64,000 nucleotides of DNA from Castor canadensis. Taxonomy: Eukaryota; Chordata; Mammalia; Rodentia; Castoridae. Positions 12,216-23,807 of this stretch are shown one piece after another. The DNA is taken from NCBI RefSeq assembly GCF_047511655.1, contig NC_133405.1, forward strand, positions 92,043,046-92,107,045, in the 5' to 3' direction. The position numbers were made by a program, and so were the translations under genes. Positions within the stretch are counted from its first letter, which is position 1. Every line of letters starts with the position of its first letter. The notes beneath the pieces were generated by a model that made no database searches, was not told the origin of the DNA, and saw only the letters and a list, made by a program, of their open reading frames with translations.

Positions 12216-13539
12216 TGGATGGATGGATAACTTTGGGCAAGTCACTTTACCCCTCGAGGTGTCTGTTTCCCCACTTGTAAGTCATCCTTAGTTGGCAGTG
12301 TGGCCATAATGATTAAAGATAAGGTGTGTCAAGGGCTCTATAATGCTAGACATTATAGAAAATCTAGTAGACATTTTCAGAACCAAAGCAATGATTAATA
12401 TCTGGAACAATAAAAACAAAGGGGGAGAAGATATTGAAGGAGACTCTACCCTAAGCCTAAGATAACCTATCCCACTTAGGTTTACTGTGGATATACAGAC
12501 GATGACTTCAACAGTAATAATAAAATGGTCATTTTTATTAAAAGTAACAACAGCACCTATTATGTGCCAGGCCAGAAATAGGAGAGCCCCACGAGGTGGT
12601 GCAAAGACTCTAGTCTTGGCCAGAGGATGTGAGGCCAGGGCCAAGGCCAGAGCTATGGGCATCACCCTTGCTTTGGATACCAGTTATTACTGGCACAGCT
12701 GGTTCCTAACTCTTTACTCATAGGTGAAAACTTGTCTAAGGGGTCATTAATTCCCTCTGTAATTAACATAAAAACTGTAGGGTTTGTGTTAAGGGAAAAG
12801 TAAGCTCAAGCATCAAGCTGGTAATATTGATAATGTGCACTTATAATTATATACTGCAAATAACTATAAATTCAGTAATTGTAATAATAAAATAGAAAAA
12901 AATTCTGAAGCAAATGAGAACTTGGTAGCAGCTGTATCATCAATAGCATTATGCCAGTTATTCTGAGGCTATGAAAATCACCACAAACTGGTAGCAATGG
13001 TAATATTCACTGTGCATTTAAAAAAAGTGTTTCACCCCTTTGTACAATTAACTTATGCTAATAAAAATTAAATAAAAAGGTGTTTCATCATAAAATAGGG
13101 GAACAGTGGTAGAACATATGTAGCATGTGTAAGGCCCTGGGTTCAACTTCCAGCATCACAAAAAAAATAAAAATAAAAAGGGCACAGTTTTTGATAAAAC
13201 TGCGTGTTTTGATACAAGAGTGTGGAACTTGAAAATATAGCGAGCAAAGGTCACCTTGCAATAAAATAGGAACCAAAAATGTAGTGGGCCAGCAATCTTC
13301 CAATTGTGAGCCTCTGAGTAGAATATCCCCAGGCTCTGGCCTCACTTTTTGTGCATAAAAACCGTGCTCACTCTAGAACACCAAATGCTGAGTATTTTAC
13401 TTCTCTACCCTCACCCACTTCTATGAGAATTGACTCCCACCCACAGCCCCTTGCTGCCATGTGTTACCACAGGCTGAACAGAATTACTGTAGCCAGATGG
13501 GGGTGGACCCTGAAGCTGGAAGGTCACTTAGCTTCCAGG

Positions 13540-13845
13540 TCGATGGTTATATTAGGCTGTGTGACAGCAGAGGAGCCAGTGAAAAAGAGATGACCGGTAA
13601 ACAGCAAAGCTGTGAAAGATGGAGAGAGAGGAGACATGGGTCCAGGACATGCAGAGACCAAGAAAGCAATCTTGGTCCTTGACTTCCTGGTAAAAGCTTC
13701 CAGTTGGCAAGAGGCCTGGCTGTACTTCATTTACTGTTCTTAGATTTTGTGAGATGTAGCCTCACAATTATTACCCCCTCTTTATTCTTGAGCTAGTTTG
13801 AGTGGGCTTCTGTTCCCTGCAACAAAATGTACCCAGACTAAGGCA
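13540..13845 (+). mobile_element. MLT1-like LTR fragment
   Basis: The right end 'tattcttgagctagtttgagtgggcttctgttccctgcaacaaaatgtacccagactaa' is the characteristic 3' end of MLT1-class MaLR LTRs. The left boundary is uncertain. No internal genes. Confidence 0.5.
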
Positions 13846-13986
13846 AGTGAAAATTGAGAATGTAAGTGCAGGGCTTGCATAAGCAAAAATGCTAAACACT
13901 TATGTCAGGAGGGGTGAATGCAATTATATGGCATTTGTGTTTGTTCACCCCAGAGCTCCCTCATTTCCTGACACTTGCTGCCACAG

Positions 13987-14029
<43 letters not shown>
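13987..14029. repeat. (CA)n microsatellite
   Basis: About 20 CA units. Other (CA)n tracts are at 16669-16700 and 52610-52651. Confidence 0.95.
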
Positions 14030-14030
<1 letters not shown>

Positions 14031-14809
14031 ACATTCAGTGACATACAGAAACAAATGCAGCAACCACCAGATATGTTTATATGTAGACCTCTCTGATGTG
14101 CATGGTCACATGCCAGCATGCAACACTGTCCCCTGCACTCTTCTCAGCTGCACTGACATGGAGCCTCCCGGATATGCAGCAATGCACACCCCACATATGA
14201 ACACAGTAGCGCTGCCTGTAAGGCTCAGGGCAGGAGTCAAAGCTTAACTGAGCTCTGTGCAGCCTCCCTCTCCAGCTGCTAAGTGACTCATCCTCAGGGC
14301 TGCTAATTAAAGCCAGGACAGAGGGGACAGAGGCAAGGGGAGGGGAAGAGAGGGGAGGCAAGTTTATTTTGGTGCCAACCAGGCATTCAGCCAGCTTAGG
14401 GGTCACCCACTTCCTGGGGCTGGGCCAGGCAGGGGCAGAAGAACATAAAGAGGAAGGAGAGAAGAGGAAACTTGTGCCCCTTCTCACCCCTCTGGAGCTT
14501 CTTGGAAAAGTATCTCCTTTGGGAAAATTGCCCCAGCTCTCTCCATCTTCTTCCTCCTCTGTCTTTGCAGTCAGAATCGAGCTCAAGCTCTCTAGACTGC
14601 TGTCTTTACACACTGGCTGTCCACCTCGTTATCACACTCCCACCTGAGCCTGCCAGAGCTGGCTCATCTGTCTGTAGCAGCCCAGACTGGGAGCTCCCCA
14701 TGGTCAGGAACCCTGGTTACCTGTTTCTTTTCCCCCAACACAGTGCTGCTACTTAGGGAAGGCTGTGTACACACTTCAGGAACACAATTGGGTTAACCGC
14801 AGGATAGTA

Positions 14810-15043
14810 TGGTGATCACAATCTGATGGCCTGGATTTCCACCTGACATCTACCATAAGGTGAATTCTCTTAGCTTTCTAAGACTTTGCGTTTCCTCATC
14901 TATAAAATGACAAAAATATATGCCTTATAGGATTATTGTGAAGATGAAATGAGAGCCTACTGGTAAAGAGCCTAGCATGGTGCCTGGCGTACAATAGCTT
15001 TAGCCAACACTTGGTAAGTGCTGCTGCTGCTGCTGCTGCTGCT
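14810..15043 (+). mobile_element. MIR SINE ending in a (CTG)n tract
   Basis: 'ctaagactttgcgtttcctcatctataaaatgac', 'aggattattgtgaagatgaaatgag' and 'cctagcatggtgcctggcgtacaatagc' follow the MIR consensus. The 3' end has expanded into about 7.7 CTG units (15021-15043). Confidence 0.8.
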
Positions 15044-15754
15044 CATGATGATAAATTGCACCTCCACCTCCGGAAGGGGGTAGCAGCAATTATACAGAGC
15101 CATGTTTCAAACCTGGCCCCACCATATAGTACCTACAGGACCTTAGACAAGTCCCAGGAGCTCTCAAAGTATTTTCTCATATATGTAAAGTGGGGATTCA
15201 CAATATGACACCATAAATGTACTTGAAAGATCTGAACCTGTCAAGTGTCCTGTGTGGAACCCAGCTCTTATAAGTGGCTCAATAAATTACAGCAGTGATT
15301 CCTAAGGACAACAGGAGAAAGCAAAAGAGAAGCTTTGGAGGGAGGAAGCAGTCAGGGTGGATGAGGGCAGGACTAGAGCTCACCTCCCGTCTCCTGAGCC
15401 AGAGAGCATTCAGCAGGCAGTAAGTGACAAGGTTCCAGGTAGGAACAGAGAGCTGGGGAGGGTGGACAGCTGGGCTGAGCTAAACAGGAGGCAGGATGGG
15501 AAGGAAGAACTAGACACAGCTGGGGGCTGCTGGCATCTTAGACGTGTGAATGGAGGAACCATGAAAGGATCATGAGGTCTTGGCCATCCCAGATTGCCAG
15601 GGGGTCAAAACAAGGAAGAATCTTCAAGATTACCTAATCCTAACTCCAGGTTGGACAGATGCGGGCAGTGAAGCCCAGAGTGGGAGGCCTCCTCTAGGAA
15701 CAAAGCCAGCAGTGGCTCCTCCTCTCACTTCTCCTCCAGACTGCAGCGGCTCCC

Positions 15755-15867
15755 GTTGCCATGGGGACGTCCCTGGCTCTGAGGGTGTCAGTGGCTCCCC
15801 CACCCCCTCCCTCCTTCCCTAGCAACAGGCCACCTCCTCTGGCTCTCATCCTTGCGTGCCTAGCAAC
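15755..15867. promoter_or_regulatory. Cluster of three RFX/X-box-like motifs in intron 2
   Basis: Three RFX-type sites occur within 113 bp of GC-rich, non-repeat sequence: GTTGCCATGGGGAC at 15755-15768 (a near-complete X-box), CCTAGCAAC at 15818-15826 and CCTAGCAAC at 15859-15867 (both half-sites, reverse orientation GTTGCTAGG). RFX proteins bind GTTGCC/GGCAAC dyads, and RFX1/3/4/7 act in brain. The cluster suggests an intronic enhancer or promoter element. Binding is an inference from motifs only. Confidence 0.4.
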
Positions 15868-16669
15868 CCCAGCCTGGTCCCCAGGGTCCTGGAGTTCTAG
15901 CCTGATCCCTCACTGCCAGTGATGCCCTTGAAACTGGACTCCTTCATCTTCTGGTGAGGAGATCCATCAGGCCTCTCCTACCCATCAGTTTTCAAGTTCT
16001 ATACTTGCCCACATTTTCCCAGCTTGACTCTATTCCAATGGATGGGGTTAGGGAAGGACTAGGAAAGGACATAGGACACTGCAATTTGTTGAATCACTAT
16101 TTTATGCTGAGCATTGCTTTACTTTAAGTTTGCTCATCAACTCAGAGAAGTCAGAATTATTGTTTCCATTTTACCAAAGCGAATCTAAGGACCAGATTAG
16201 TTAAGTGACTCCAAAGAACACACAGCTAGGAAGCAGGCTCTAATGATAGTTAGCTTCATCCCTGAACCATGGCCAGTCCCTCTCTGGATCTTGACTTAAG
16301 GTGCCTTTAGGTCTGACAAGTTCTCAGGGATCAGGCTGATGGAGTGGCTCAAGTGCTATGAGAGCATGTCTAGCAAGTATGAGGCCCTGAATTCAAATCC
16401 CAGTACCGCAAAAAAAAAAAGTTCTCAGGGATCCATGGGCAGTCCAGGAACCTACCTCTGTCCCCGTCCCTTCCCCATCATCAGCTGTTCATCTCTAATT
16501 AGACTTCACACTTCCTCTGGCACCCAATACTTAGAAGCTCTCATGCCCGGGCCCTGCCATGCACGGTTTGCAATCCACCTACCCTGCTCATTCCTTGCTG
16601 TTCAGTTTTCATAACAGCCAAGGCCTGATTCCCTTCCTTGGTATATCTTCTACCCTCCTCACCCTTCTC

Positions 16670-16702
<33 letters not shown>

Positions 16703-17614
16703 GCACATTTATTGGATGAGGTAACTGGGGTTCTAAGGGACAAACAAATTTGCCCAGTCATGTAACCAGAAAACAACCTAGCCATAAGTGGAATCCTGAG
16801 CCTGGATCTAAAACTTCTGCCCTTCTTTAACGCTACAGAACCTAGCCTCTCCAACTTCCTCAGCTCCCCACTGCTGATAGAAGATTTCTGTGCCCCATCC
16901 CTGACCAGTGTTCTGAAATTTAGTAGTTGCTTTTTTTCTGCCCAGATCTTCTGTTTTAGCCCAGCTGACTGCTCTATCTTTAAACACACCCCTGGCTTTC
17001 CTATGCATGCTGATTCCACCTCCAGGGACTCTCCTTACTCAAAGTCAGCCCTGTACAGCCCTGCTCCAACACCACCTGCTCCAGGAAGCTCTCCCTGACT
17101 CCTAACTGGAATGGACTGGAAAATTTATATGTAGGGCCTGCGAACATCCTCAGAGGGCCCCACCCACTCCTGCTTCCAAATTAAAGGGTTTTGCCACCAT
17201 TTTGCAAGATTTTACCCCACACATGCTATGCTGAGTTTGACCTGCCTGCTGAGTTTAAGGCTTCTATAGCATCCTTGACCATGGGCCCAGGATAGATGTC
17301 AAGAAGAAAGTCTGAGTAAAATCTAAACTGGCTTTAGAACCAGAGAGCCCAAGGTATGAATCAGACAAATTCCACCCTGCTCCATTGCTCTTCTTTCCCT
17401 AGGCAAGTCATTGACCCTCTTGGAACCTCCTTTTCCTCATCGGGGCTCATAATTTATGTCTAACAGGGCTTCTGTATTCATTAAATAAGACCATATTCAA
17501 AGTTTTTAAGTATGTGAGGAGTCAATGATTATCAATGATAATTGCTATGATTACTAATGTTTGGGTTAGGATGAGGACATTATTTGCAAGGCTGTCAAGA
17601 GTTCCCACAGTGAT

Positions 17615-17870
17615 AGTGTGGACAGGGCTCTGGTTTGGTGCCAGACAGACCTGGGTTTGAATCCTGGCTTGGCCATATATTAGTTACATGGTTGTAGGTA
17701 AAACTCATAAACTACCCTGAGCTTCAGTTTCCTCAACTGTAAAATAATGATGGTAAGGCCAAGCCAAGTTCCACCTGCAATGTAACTGGGAGGATCAAAC
17801 AAAAGAAAGTCCCTAACAACTTATAAAGGCCCAACATATGTTGGCTTATGACTTATGCTTATGAAAGACA
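17615..17870 (+). mobile_element. MIR SINE
   Basis: 'ggtttggtgccagacagacctgggtttgaatcctggcttggcc…cttcagtttcctcaactgtaaaataatgatgg' is a clear plus-strand MIR. A related piece is at about 17370-17560. Confidence 0.8.
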
Positions 17871-19284
17871 TATGACTTATGATTATGATCTTTATTAAAT
17901 ACCCTGAGCTAAAGATCCTAGGAATTCCCCTGCTGGGAAGAGCTGAGAACTAGAGATGTCTTCAATCTGGTTCCTAAGTAGCAGACACATCATCAGAGAT
18001 TCCTGTATGAGACTTGGGCTCAGGGTCAGTCTAGGTCACCTTGCTACAAACCCACAGTGGAACAGTGAGATATACATCCTTTGTTAGACAAGTGCCTTCC
18101 TAAATGCTAGGACAAACTGTGCCTGTGCCATGTTCTTTGGCTGCATGCTGGGACTAATTATGTACTATCATATACCCCTTGCCTGGACACTGGGGCTGAT
18201 TGCGTCCATCACATTCTCCCTGCTTTAATGCTGCCTTGGTGTGCATATGTCCCACTGCCTTGACCTAGGCATCAGTGTATTAACCCCAGACCCCCTGCCT
18301 GGGATGCTAAGAAAGAGTGTGTCCATCTGTGGGCTGGCATCCTCTGCCTCCAGCCCATATCCACTGTCTAAATGACAAGACCTGTGCTGTTGCATATGGT
18401 TGAGCAAGTTCTGTCCTGCACAAAGGGTCATAGCCAAGAAGGCATGAATAGGGACTGATGTTCAACCTGTACTATGGTCAACAAACTGGGTTGCCTGGTG
18501 AGATGACCCAGAGGAAAGGGAACATTTTTCCAATTGATCCATTCAGAAGGGCACATTTTTCTAGTCATCACAAAGATTGTAGTATATGCTAGTGGCAGCC
18601 CTGGCTGGGACTGACTATCTCTGCTGCCTGGGCCCATCTCATCTTAAACACTCATCCCATAGTCCCCAGTATGGATTCTAAAACTGATTGGGCCACACCC
18701 TGAGCCCCCTATCATTTCCACATTATCATTCTACCTCCGCCTTCATGAGACTTCTGATGGGTAAAAGCCTGAGAAATGCACAAAGAGTTCCAGTCTCTAC
18801 CAGTTTTATTCCTGCCTCCTCAAGTGGCAATTGATCACACCTTTAAAGCTTACTGAAGCTTGTAAACTTTTAAACCAAGCATGCAAAAAAAAGTTTTCTT
18901 GTCGCCATCATATATATTTCTAATGCCTAGAATGTATCACTCCAAAGTCCATCCAAATCCCACTACTCAGGCTGGTATGGTTCAGGGTAGGAGAATGCTA
19001 CACCAGGGAAGCCCAGCATCCATCAGTCCCTCTTCACCTGGGAGAAGGTAGAAAAGGTCTCAGGTCCAGAGCTGACCTCTTCGGAGATCAGCTTTCATAT
19101 GTAACCAGCTCCTATGAGCCCTTGCAGTATTCAGTCAAGCTACTGAGTCAGGTAGGGTCAGAGAGACCAAAGAACAGCCTTCAACCCCCTCCCTGTACCT
19201 GCCACATTCAGCCTGTTCTCCCACTCCACTTCATACCCACCCTTAACACCAAGGGGGGGAAGAACCCTGGAGTTGACCCCCACC

Positions 19285-19289
19285 CATGC
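19285..19289 (-). promoter_or_regulatory. RBFOX-type GCATG downstream of the IQSEC2 microexon
   Basis: The minus strand carries GGGCATGG about 90 nt downstream of the microexon donor. RBFOX proteins binding (U)GCAUG downstream of an exon commonly promote its inclusion in neurons. A single pentamer is weak evidence. Confidence 0.25.
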
Positions 19290-19378
19290 CCATGGGTACC
19301 AAAAGTAATAAACCAGAGCCTCCACCCCCATCCCAGGCACTGCCCCATCTACTACTACTAAAGAAACGAGGTACTGAC

Positions 19379-19408
19379 CTGACTGTTCTGGAGTTCTCAC
19401 CATCAGAT
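19379..19408 (-). CDS. IQSEC2: IQSEC2 coding exon 2, a 30-nt microexon
   Basis: On the minus strand a polypyrimidine acceptor (CTGTTTCCCTTTCAG) is followed by 30 nt reading A|TCT GAT GGT GAG AAC|... and ending AG, then a GTCAGT donor. Joined to exon 1 (…AGA AA|A) it gives K-SDGENSRTV and leaves two bases (AG) for the next codon. This matches the peptide I recall directly after TLQRK in long IQSEC2. The length is a multiple of three, so skipping it keeps the reading frame. The donor has C at +3, which is weaker than consensus. A TTGAC sequence about 33 nt upstream of the exon is a plausible branch point. Exon 3 (expected to continue S-VEGDAPGSD) is not in the window. The identity rests on recalled protein sequence plus matching splice phases at both ends. 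Confidence 0.93.
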
Positions 19409-19529
19409 CTGAAAGGGAAACAGGAAAGAACCAACAGTCAACAAATGTGCTCTACTCTTTCCCACCACCTATGTAGTAACCTTGGGGCCTAATGCACATC
19501 ATGAAAATGAGAGGGTATTTCATTCATGC

Positions 19530-19745
19530 AAGGAGACTAGCAAGTACAAAGGCCATGAGATGGTGAGGGCCTAGCCAGTTGGAGGAACGGGGAGGAAGGA
19601 AGACAGGGTGCCTGGGTTGGAGTGAACAGGGGAAGGGTGATTGAAGATGACATCAAAGAGGTACCAGGAACCAATAGCAAGAGACCTAATGGGTCACAAT
19701 GTGTAGTGTGGCTTTCCTCAAAGTGGCCTGAAAAGCAGCTAGCAG
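19530..19745 (-). mobile_element. L2 fragment, antisense
   Basis: 'gactagcaagtacaaaggccatgagatggtgagggcctagccagttggaggaac' and 'gatgacatcaaagaggtaccaggaacc' match the antisense L2 pattern. It starts about 120 bp on the intron-1 side of the microexon acceptor. Confidence 0.55.
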
Positions 19746-19764
19746 CTGCAGGGGCAAAGCCTGA

Positions 19765-19950
19765 GCTTTAAACACAGAAAGACCTAGACTCAGATACAGC
19801 TCTGCCATTTACCAGCCCTGTGACCTGGGACAGTCACTTCATCTTGCTGAGTTTGAGCCTCAGTCTCCCCATTTGTAACACAAAGCCAATCCTCACAGAG
19901 CTGTTGGGATAATTAAGCTCTCTGAGACCCAGTAGACAAATGCCAGGTAT
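19765..19950 (+). mobile_element. MIR SINE
   Basis: 'gacctagactcagatacagctctgccatttaccagccctgtgacctggg…tgagcctcagtctccccatttgtaac' matches MIR. Other MIR pieces in this part are at about 20640-20870 (+), 21280-21390 (-) and 21670-21840 (+). Confidence 0.8.
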
Positions 19951-22185
19951 TATTAACCACATACAAGAGGATTTGCCAATTGCCTGGTCCAACCTGCTTA
20001 TTTTCCAGATGAAGAGAATGAAGCTGAGAGGGTAAATGAGTCAGCTGTTGGGCTCTTTTCTACTACATTGGTCTACCATCTTCACTGTGAGGCCCACTCA
20101 GAGGCAAAAGAAGGGCAAGAGAAGCAAATGGAGTGGGGAACAGCTCTGAGGGAATGAGTGAATTCTGAACCACTCCCCTTCCCTCTCTTCCTCCTTACTG
20201 AGAGGAATGTGTGAGCATGTGCAAACAAACACCTGTGTGTGTGCATATGGACATGTGTGTATGTGTTCACATTCACTTGTTTAAGGGAGGTTAGGACAGA
20301 GGAGCTGGTATGTTGGGGGACAAGGGTGTGGAAGAAGGAGGACCAGGGACTTTGGAAGTGGCAGAGTGTGAGAAGCAGCCTTCCTCTTCTTCCTGGCTGT
20401 CTTCTTCCTCCCTCCCTTCACCCCAGGCCTCCCATCTGCTCCAGTCTGGGCTGTAAAGGACTCAGAGATGATCACATCACAGACTCTGGCCTCAGCTGAG
20501 AGAACCAAGATGGGTTGGCAGGGGAAAGTCCACCTAACATCTACCCTGAGTGCCAAATGACAGAGGGACACATACGGAGGTGAGGAGGAGCTTGAGAGAG
20601 CATTTGTTGAAAGAATGAATGGAGGCCCCATCAGTGAGTTAAGGCAGGCAAGAGTCAGGATGTTGAGTGAGTACAGCACTTAAACTACTTGATAGCCATA
20701 TTCTCAGGGAGAAGTCACCTCACTAAGCAGAGTCTCAGTTTTTTTATTCAGTAAAAGGGGCAGTATAGGAACGGTGAAGAGAATCACTTCCTCTTTTTTA
20801 TGGAGTGAGTGGCTTTGAAGTTCAAAGGTGCCTGGCACATGGTACATACTCAGTGGATGACAGCGCTACCAACCTTCAGCCTTTTCGGTACCCTAAAGGA
20901 ACAGAGGACCAGGGCCACAAAGCACTTCAACACATTTATTAAAACTTTCTATCTCACTCTGCAGCAACAAGATTGCTTCTGAAGCCTGGCCCAATTATTC
21001 TTAGGAACCTGATCTGAGACACTGAACTTCAATGACTCCGCAGCTGCCTATAGAATGGAGGCCAAGCCCTTCAGCCTCTCTTCCTAACACTAACCCTCTG
21101 CATAAGGAGGCTGGGCGCCTTACTAACCACCCATCCCCAAACCCAGCATATATATTTCTTCAATTGACTACACCAGGCCCTGACTTGGGAAAGCAACCCC
21201 TCATGGAGCTCACAGACTAGTCACTTGCCGTTATCTACATTAGGGTTTATGCAACATATATAGTCACCTTCAACACCATCATCATGAACAATTATTGAGC
21301 ATTTACTATGTTCCAGACATAGTACTTCTGCTCCTTTCCTAAAGTATTTCAATGTGATGTGTTATTGTCCTCAAGATGGTAGTGAATGGGGAAAGAGCTC
21401 CAAGTCATGATGCAGAGTGAACTAGCCAATTCTCTTCACTATGGACTGATTCTTACTAGTCTGAGGAGACAGCATCATATGACCTTCAATGTAGGGGTGC
21501 AGCTCACCTCAAGGGTCTATCACTCTTTGTGCATTTAACATATTATGTATGGAAATTATCAATGCAGTACTATCCACTACATTGGCCTCTTCAGGGGCCC
21601 ATGCTCTGTCAAATGGTCAATCTGCCTCCTACTTCATGAAGGTGGACCACCATTCTTCTGGGAGGTAGTTCAGACTCATAGAAAGAATGCTGGGTTTATT
21701 ATGGCATCTTCCCTAACTGGCACTATGAACTTGGACCAGTCACTTCTCTCTGGACCTTGGTTCCTTATCTGCAAAATGATAGGGCTGTGTTAACTGAGTT
21801 CCAAGCAATGTTCAGGCCTTAAAATATTTAGTTTCTTCAGAACCCCATGGTTTTTCTCTTTTATTAATTAAGCTCAGCTGTCCACATGTAGAAGCAAAGA
21901 CCCAAGGACTAGATCCCCCTTTGTCATCCATGTCAGCAAAAGAAATCAATTTCTTCTGCTACTCCCCACAGTCTTCTGTCAACAAAAGGCCACTTAGGAT
22001 CTCCAGATTATCAAAAGACTTCAATAGGCCAGTTCCCAGCCCCAGTAATGAGGCTTAATAAATAGTAAGTTAATGAAGTCTTTGAGTATAGTGACCATAT
22101 TTTGTGAACCAAAAACCTGGGCATGTAATCTGACCAATGATTTAATGTTGCAGCTTCCAGGTACAGAGGCAACTAGGAAGATGGG

Positions 22186-22383
22186 CTGGGCACCGGTGGC
22201 TTACGCCTATAATCCTAGCTACTCAGGAAGCAGAGATCAGGAGGATAGCAGTTCAAAGCCAACCCAGGCAAATAGTTTGCAAGACCCTATTTCGAAAAAA
22301 ACCTATCACAACAAAGGGCTGGTGGAGTGGTTCAAGGTGCAGGCCCTGAGTTCAAACCCCAGTATCACAAAAAAAAAAAATTG
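22186..22383 (+). mobile_element. B1-ID dimeric SINE with target-site duplication
   Basis: It is flanked by GGAAGATGGG at 22176-22185 and 22384-22393. The left half reads 'ctgggcaccggtggcttacgcctataatcctagctactcagg'. The right half is 'gggctggtggagtggttcaaggtgcaggccctgagttcaaaccccagtatc' with an A12 tail. Confidence 0.95.
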
Positions 22384-22484
22384 GGAAGATGGGAGAATAA
22401 ATGGCAGAATATGGAAAATACCTGAACCTTTGGGGGACTTATGGGCACAACAGAGCAGAATGACTGAAAAGAATAGAGACCAAG

Positions 22485-23210
22485 GGTTGGTGGAGTGACT
22501 CAAGTGGTAGAGTGTCTGCCTAGTAAGCATGGAGTCCTAAGTTCAAACCCCAGTATAACCAAAAAAAAAAAAAAGAGACAGAGAGAAAAGAATGGTGGCC
22601 CTCCGTTTGCTACACTAGAGTTTCTGCCCTTGCCTCCAGGCTGGATTCCCCCTGCTTCTGGTTTTGATCCTCCCAGCCAAGTATAAGTAGTAATTGGGGA
22701 AAACATGGAGACTCTCTCCAAGAACCTTGAATTAGATAAACAAGGTTGTCTCTGAAACCTAAGCTAATTAAACACAAAATATATCATAAGTGAGATATGG
22801 TTAGGTGCTGATGGCTCATGCCTGTAATCCTATCTATAACTTAGGAGGCAGAGATCAAGAGGATTGCAGTTTGAAGCCAGCCCTGGGTAAATAGTTTGCA
22901 AGACCCTATCTCAAAAATACCAAACACAAAAATAGGGTTGGTGGAGTGGTTCAAGTAGAGTGCCTGCATAGCAAGCATGAGACCCTGACTTCAAACCCCA
23001 GTACCGCCAAAAATAAATAAATAAATAAGTGGGATAAGCAGTCACCTGATTGAGGTAGACTGAACCTCTAGCCAGGATTTGAGTAATGTGTCTAAACTGT
23101 CATGTGCCCAGGTCTGCAGATGCAGTTCAGTGGTAGAGTGCCTACCTAGCATGCACAAGGCCCTGGGTTCCATTCCTAGCACCTCAAAATGAAGAAAGGA
23201 AAAAAAAAAA
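22485..23210 (+). mobile_element. SINE cluster in intron 1
   Basis: It contains an ID-like unit (22485-22575), a dimer (22795-23035, ending in AAATA repeats) and an ID element (23110-23210, 'atgcagttcagtggtagagtgcctacctagcatgcacaaggccctgggttc'). Confidence 0.9.
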
Positions 23211-23807
23211 GATCACATGTCCAACAACAAAAAGGAGGTTGGACATGAATGAAGTTAAATATTTTTAAAATGAGAATTGAAAGGCAATTGTTGAATAGGG
23301 CTCCTTCCAGGAGTCCTGAGGAAAAATAGCCAAGTACCCCAGCCCAGGGATCATGCAAGTCTTTCCAAAAGCTGAGAATCAATCCTGGGTCAGCCAATCA
23401 CCTTCCCTCCTGAATATCAAATTGCAAGTGTCTTCAATGGACAACTCCTCTCTCGTACATTGCTAAAAGAACATTCTAAAGCAAAAAATCAGTTGATGCA
23501 GTTCTCCTGCTATGAACATTCAATAATTTCCCCACAGACCTCCCTACCAATCAAAACCTACCTCTCTAAAACCCTAAATCTCATCACACCTTCCCAGTTA
23601 TCTTTTGAGCACATCTAGTATTTGCTATTTGAACCATGCTTGCCCTGCCTTCCAGTTTTAAAATAATTTTTCAATTTTATTGAATAATACATAAACATTG
23701 CTTAAAATCAAATTGAAAAAAGGATCTTAACAAAAGCAAGTCTCATTTTCAACCCTTTTATTTATTTTTTGAGTTGATTTTTATATTTTTAAAGTATTAC
23801 CAGTCCA

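Larger units (their letters stand above)
1..19378 (-). other. IQSEC2: IQSEC2 intron 2, incomplete (donor side in window)
   Basis: Everything left of the microexon donor is intron 2, continuing past base 1. I looked for exon 3 (starting VEGDAPGSD) and for IQ/Sec7/PH sequence and found none. The intron holds a SINE-dense part (1-6545), a purine-rich tract, the candidate alternative exon near 8.75 kb, and a motif cluster at 15.8 kb. Confidence 0.85.

Noticed and set aside
14077..14613. 178-codon minus-strand ORF
   Set aside because: It has no domain, no conserved family and no good splice signals; it begins in unique sequence and runs through non-coding intron.
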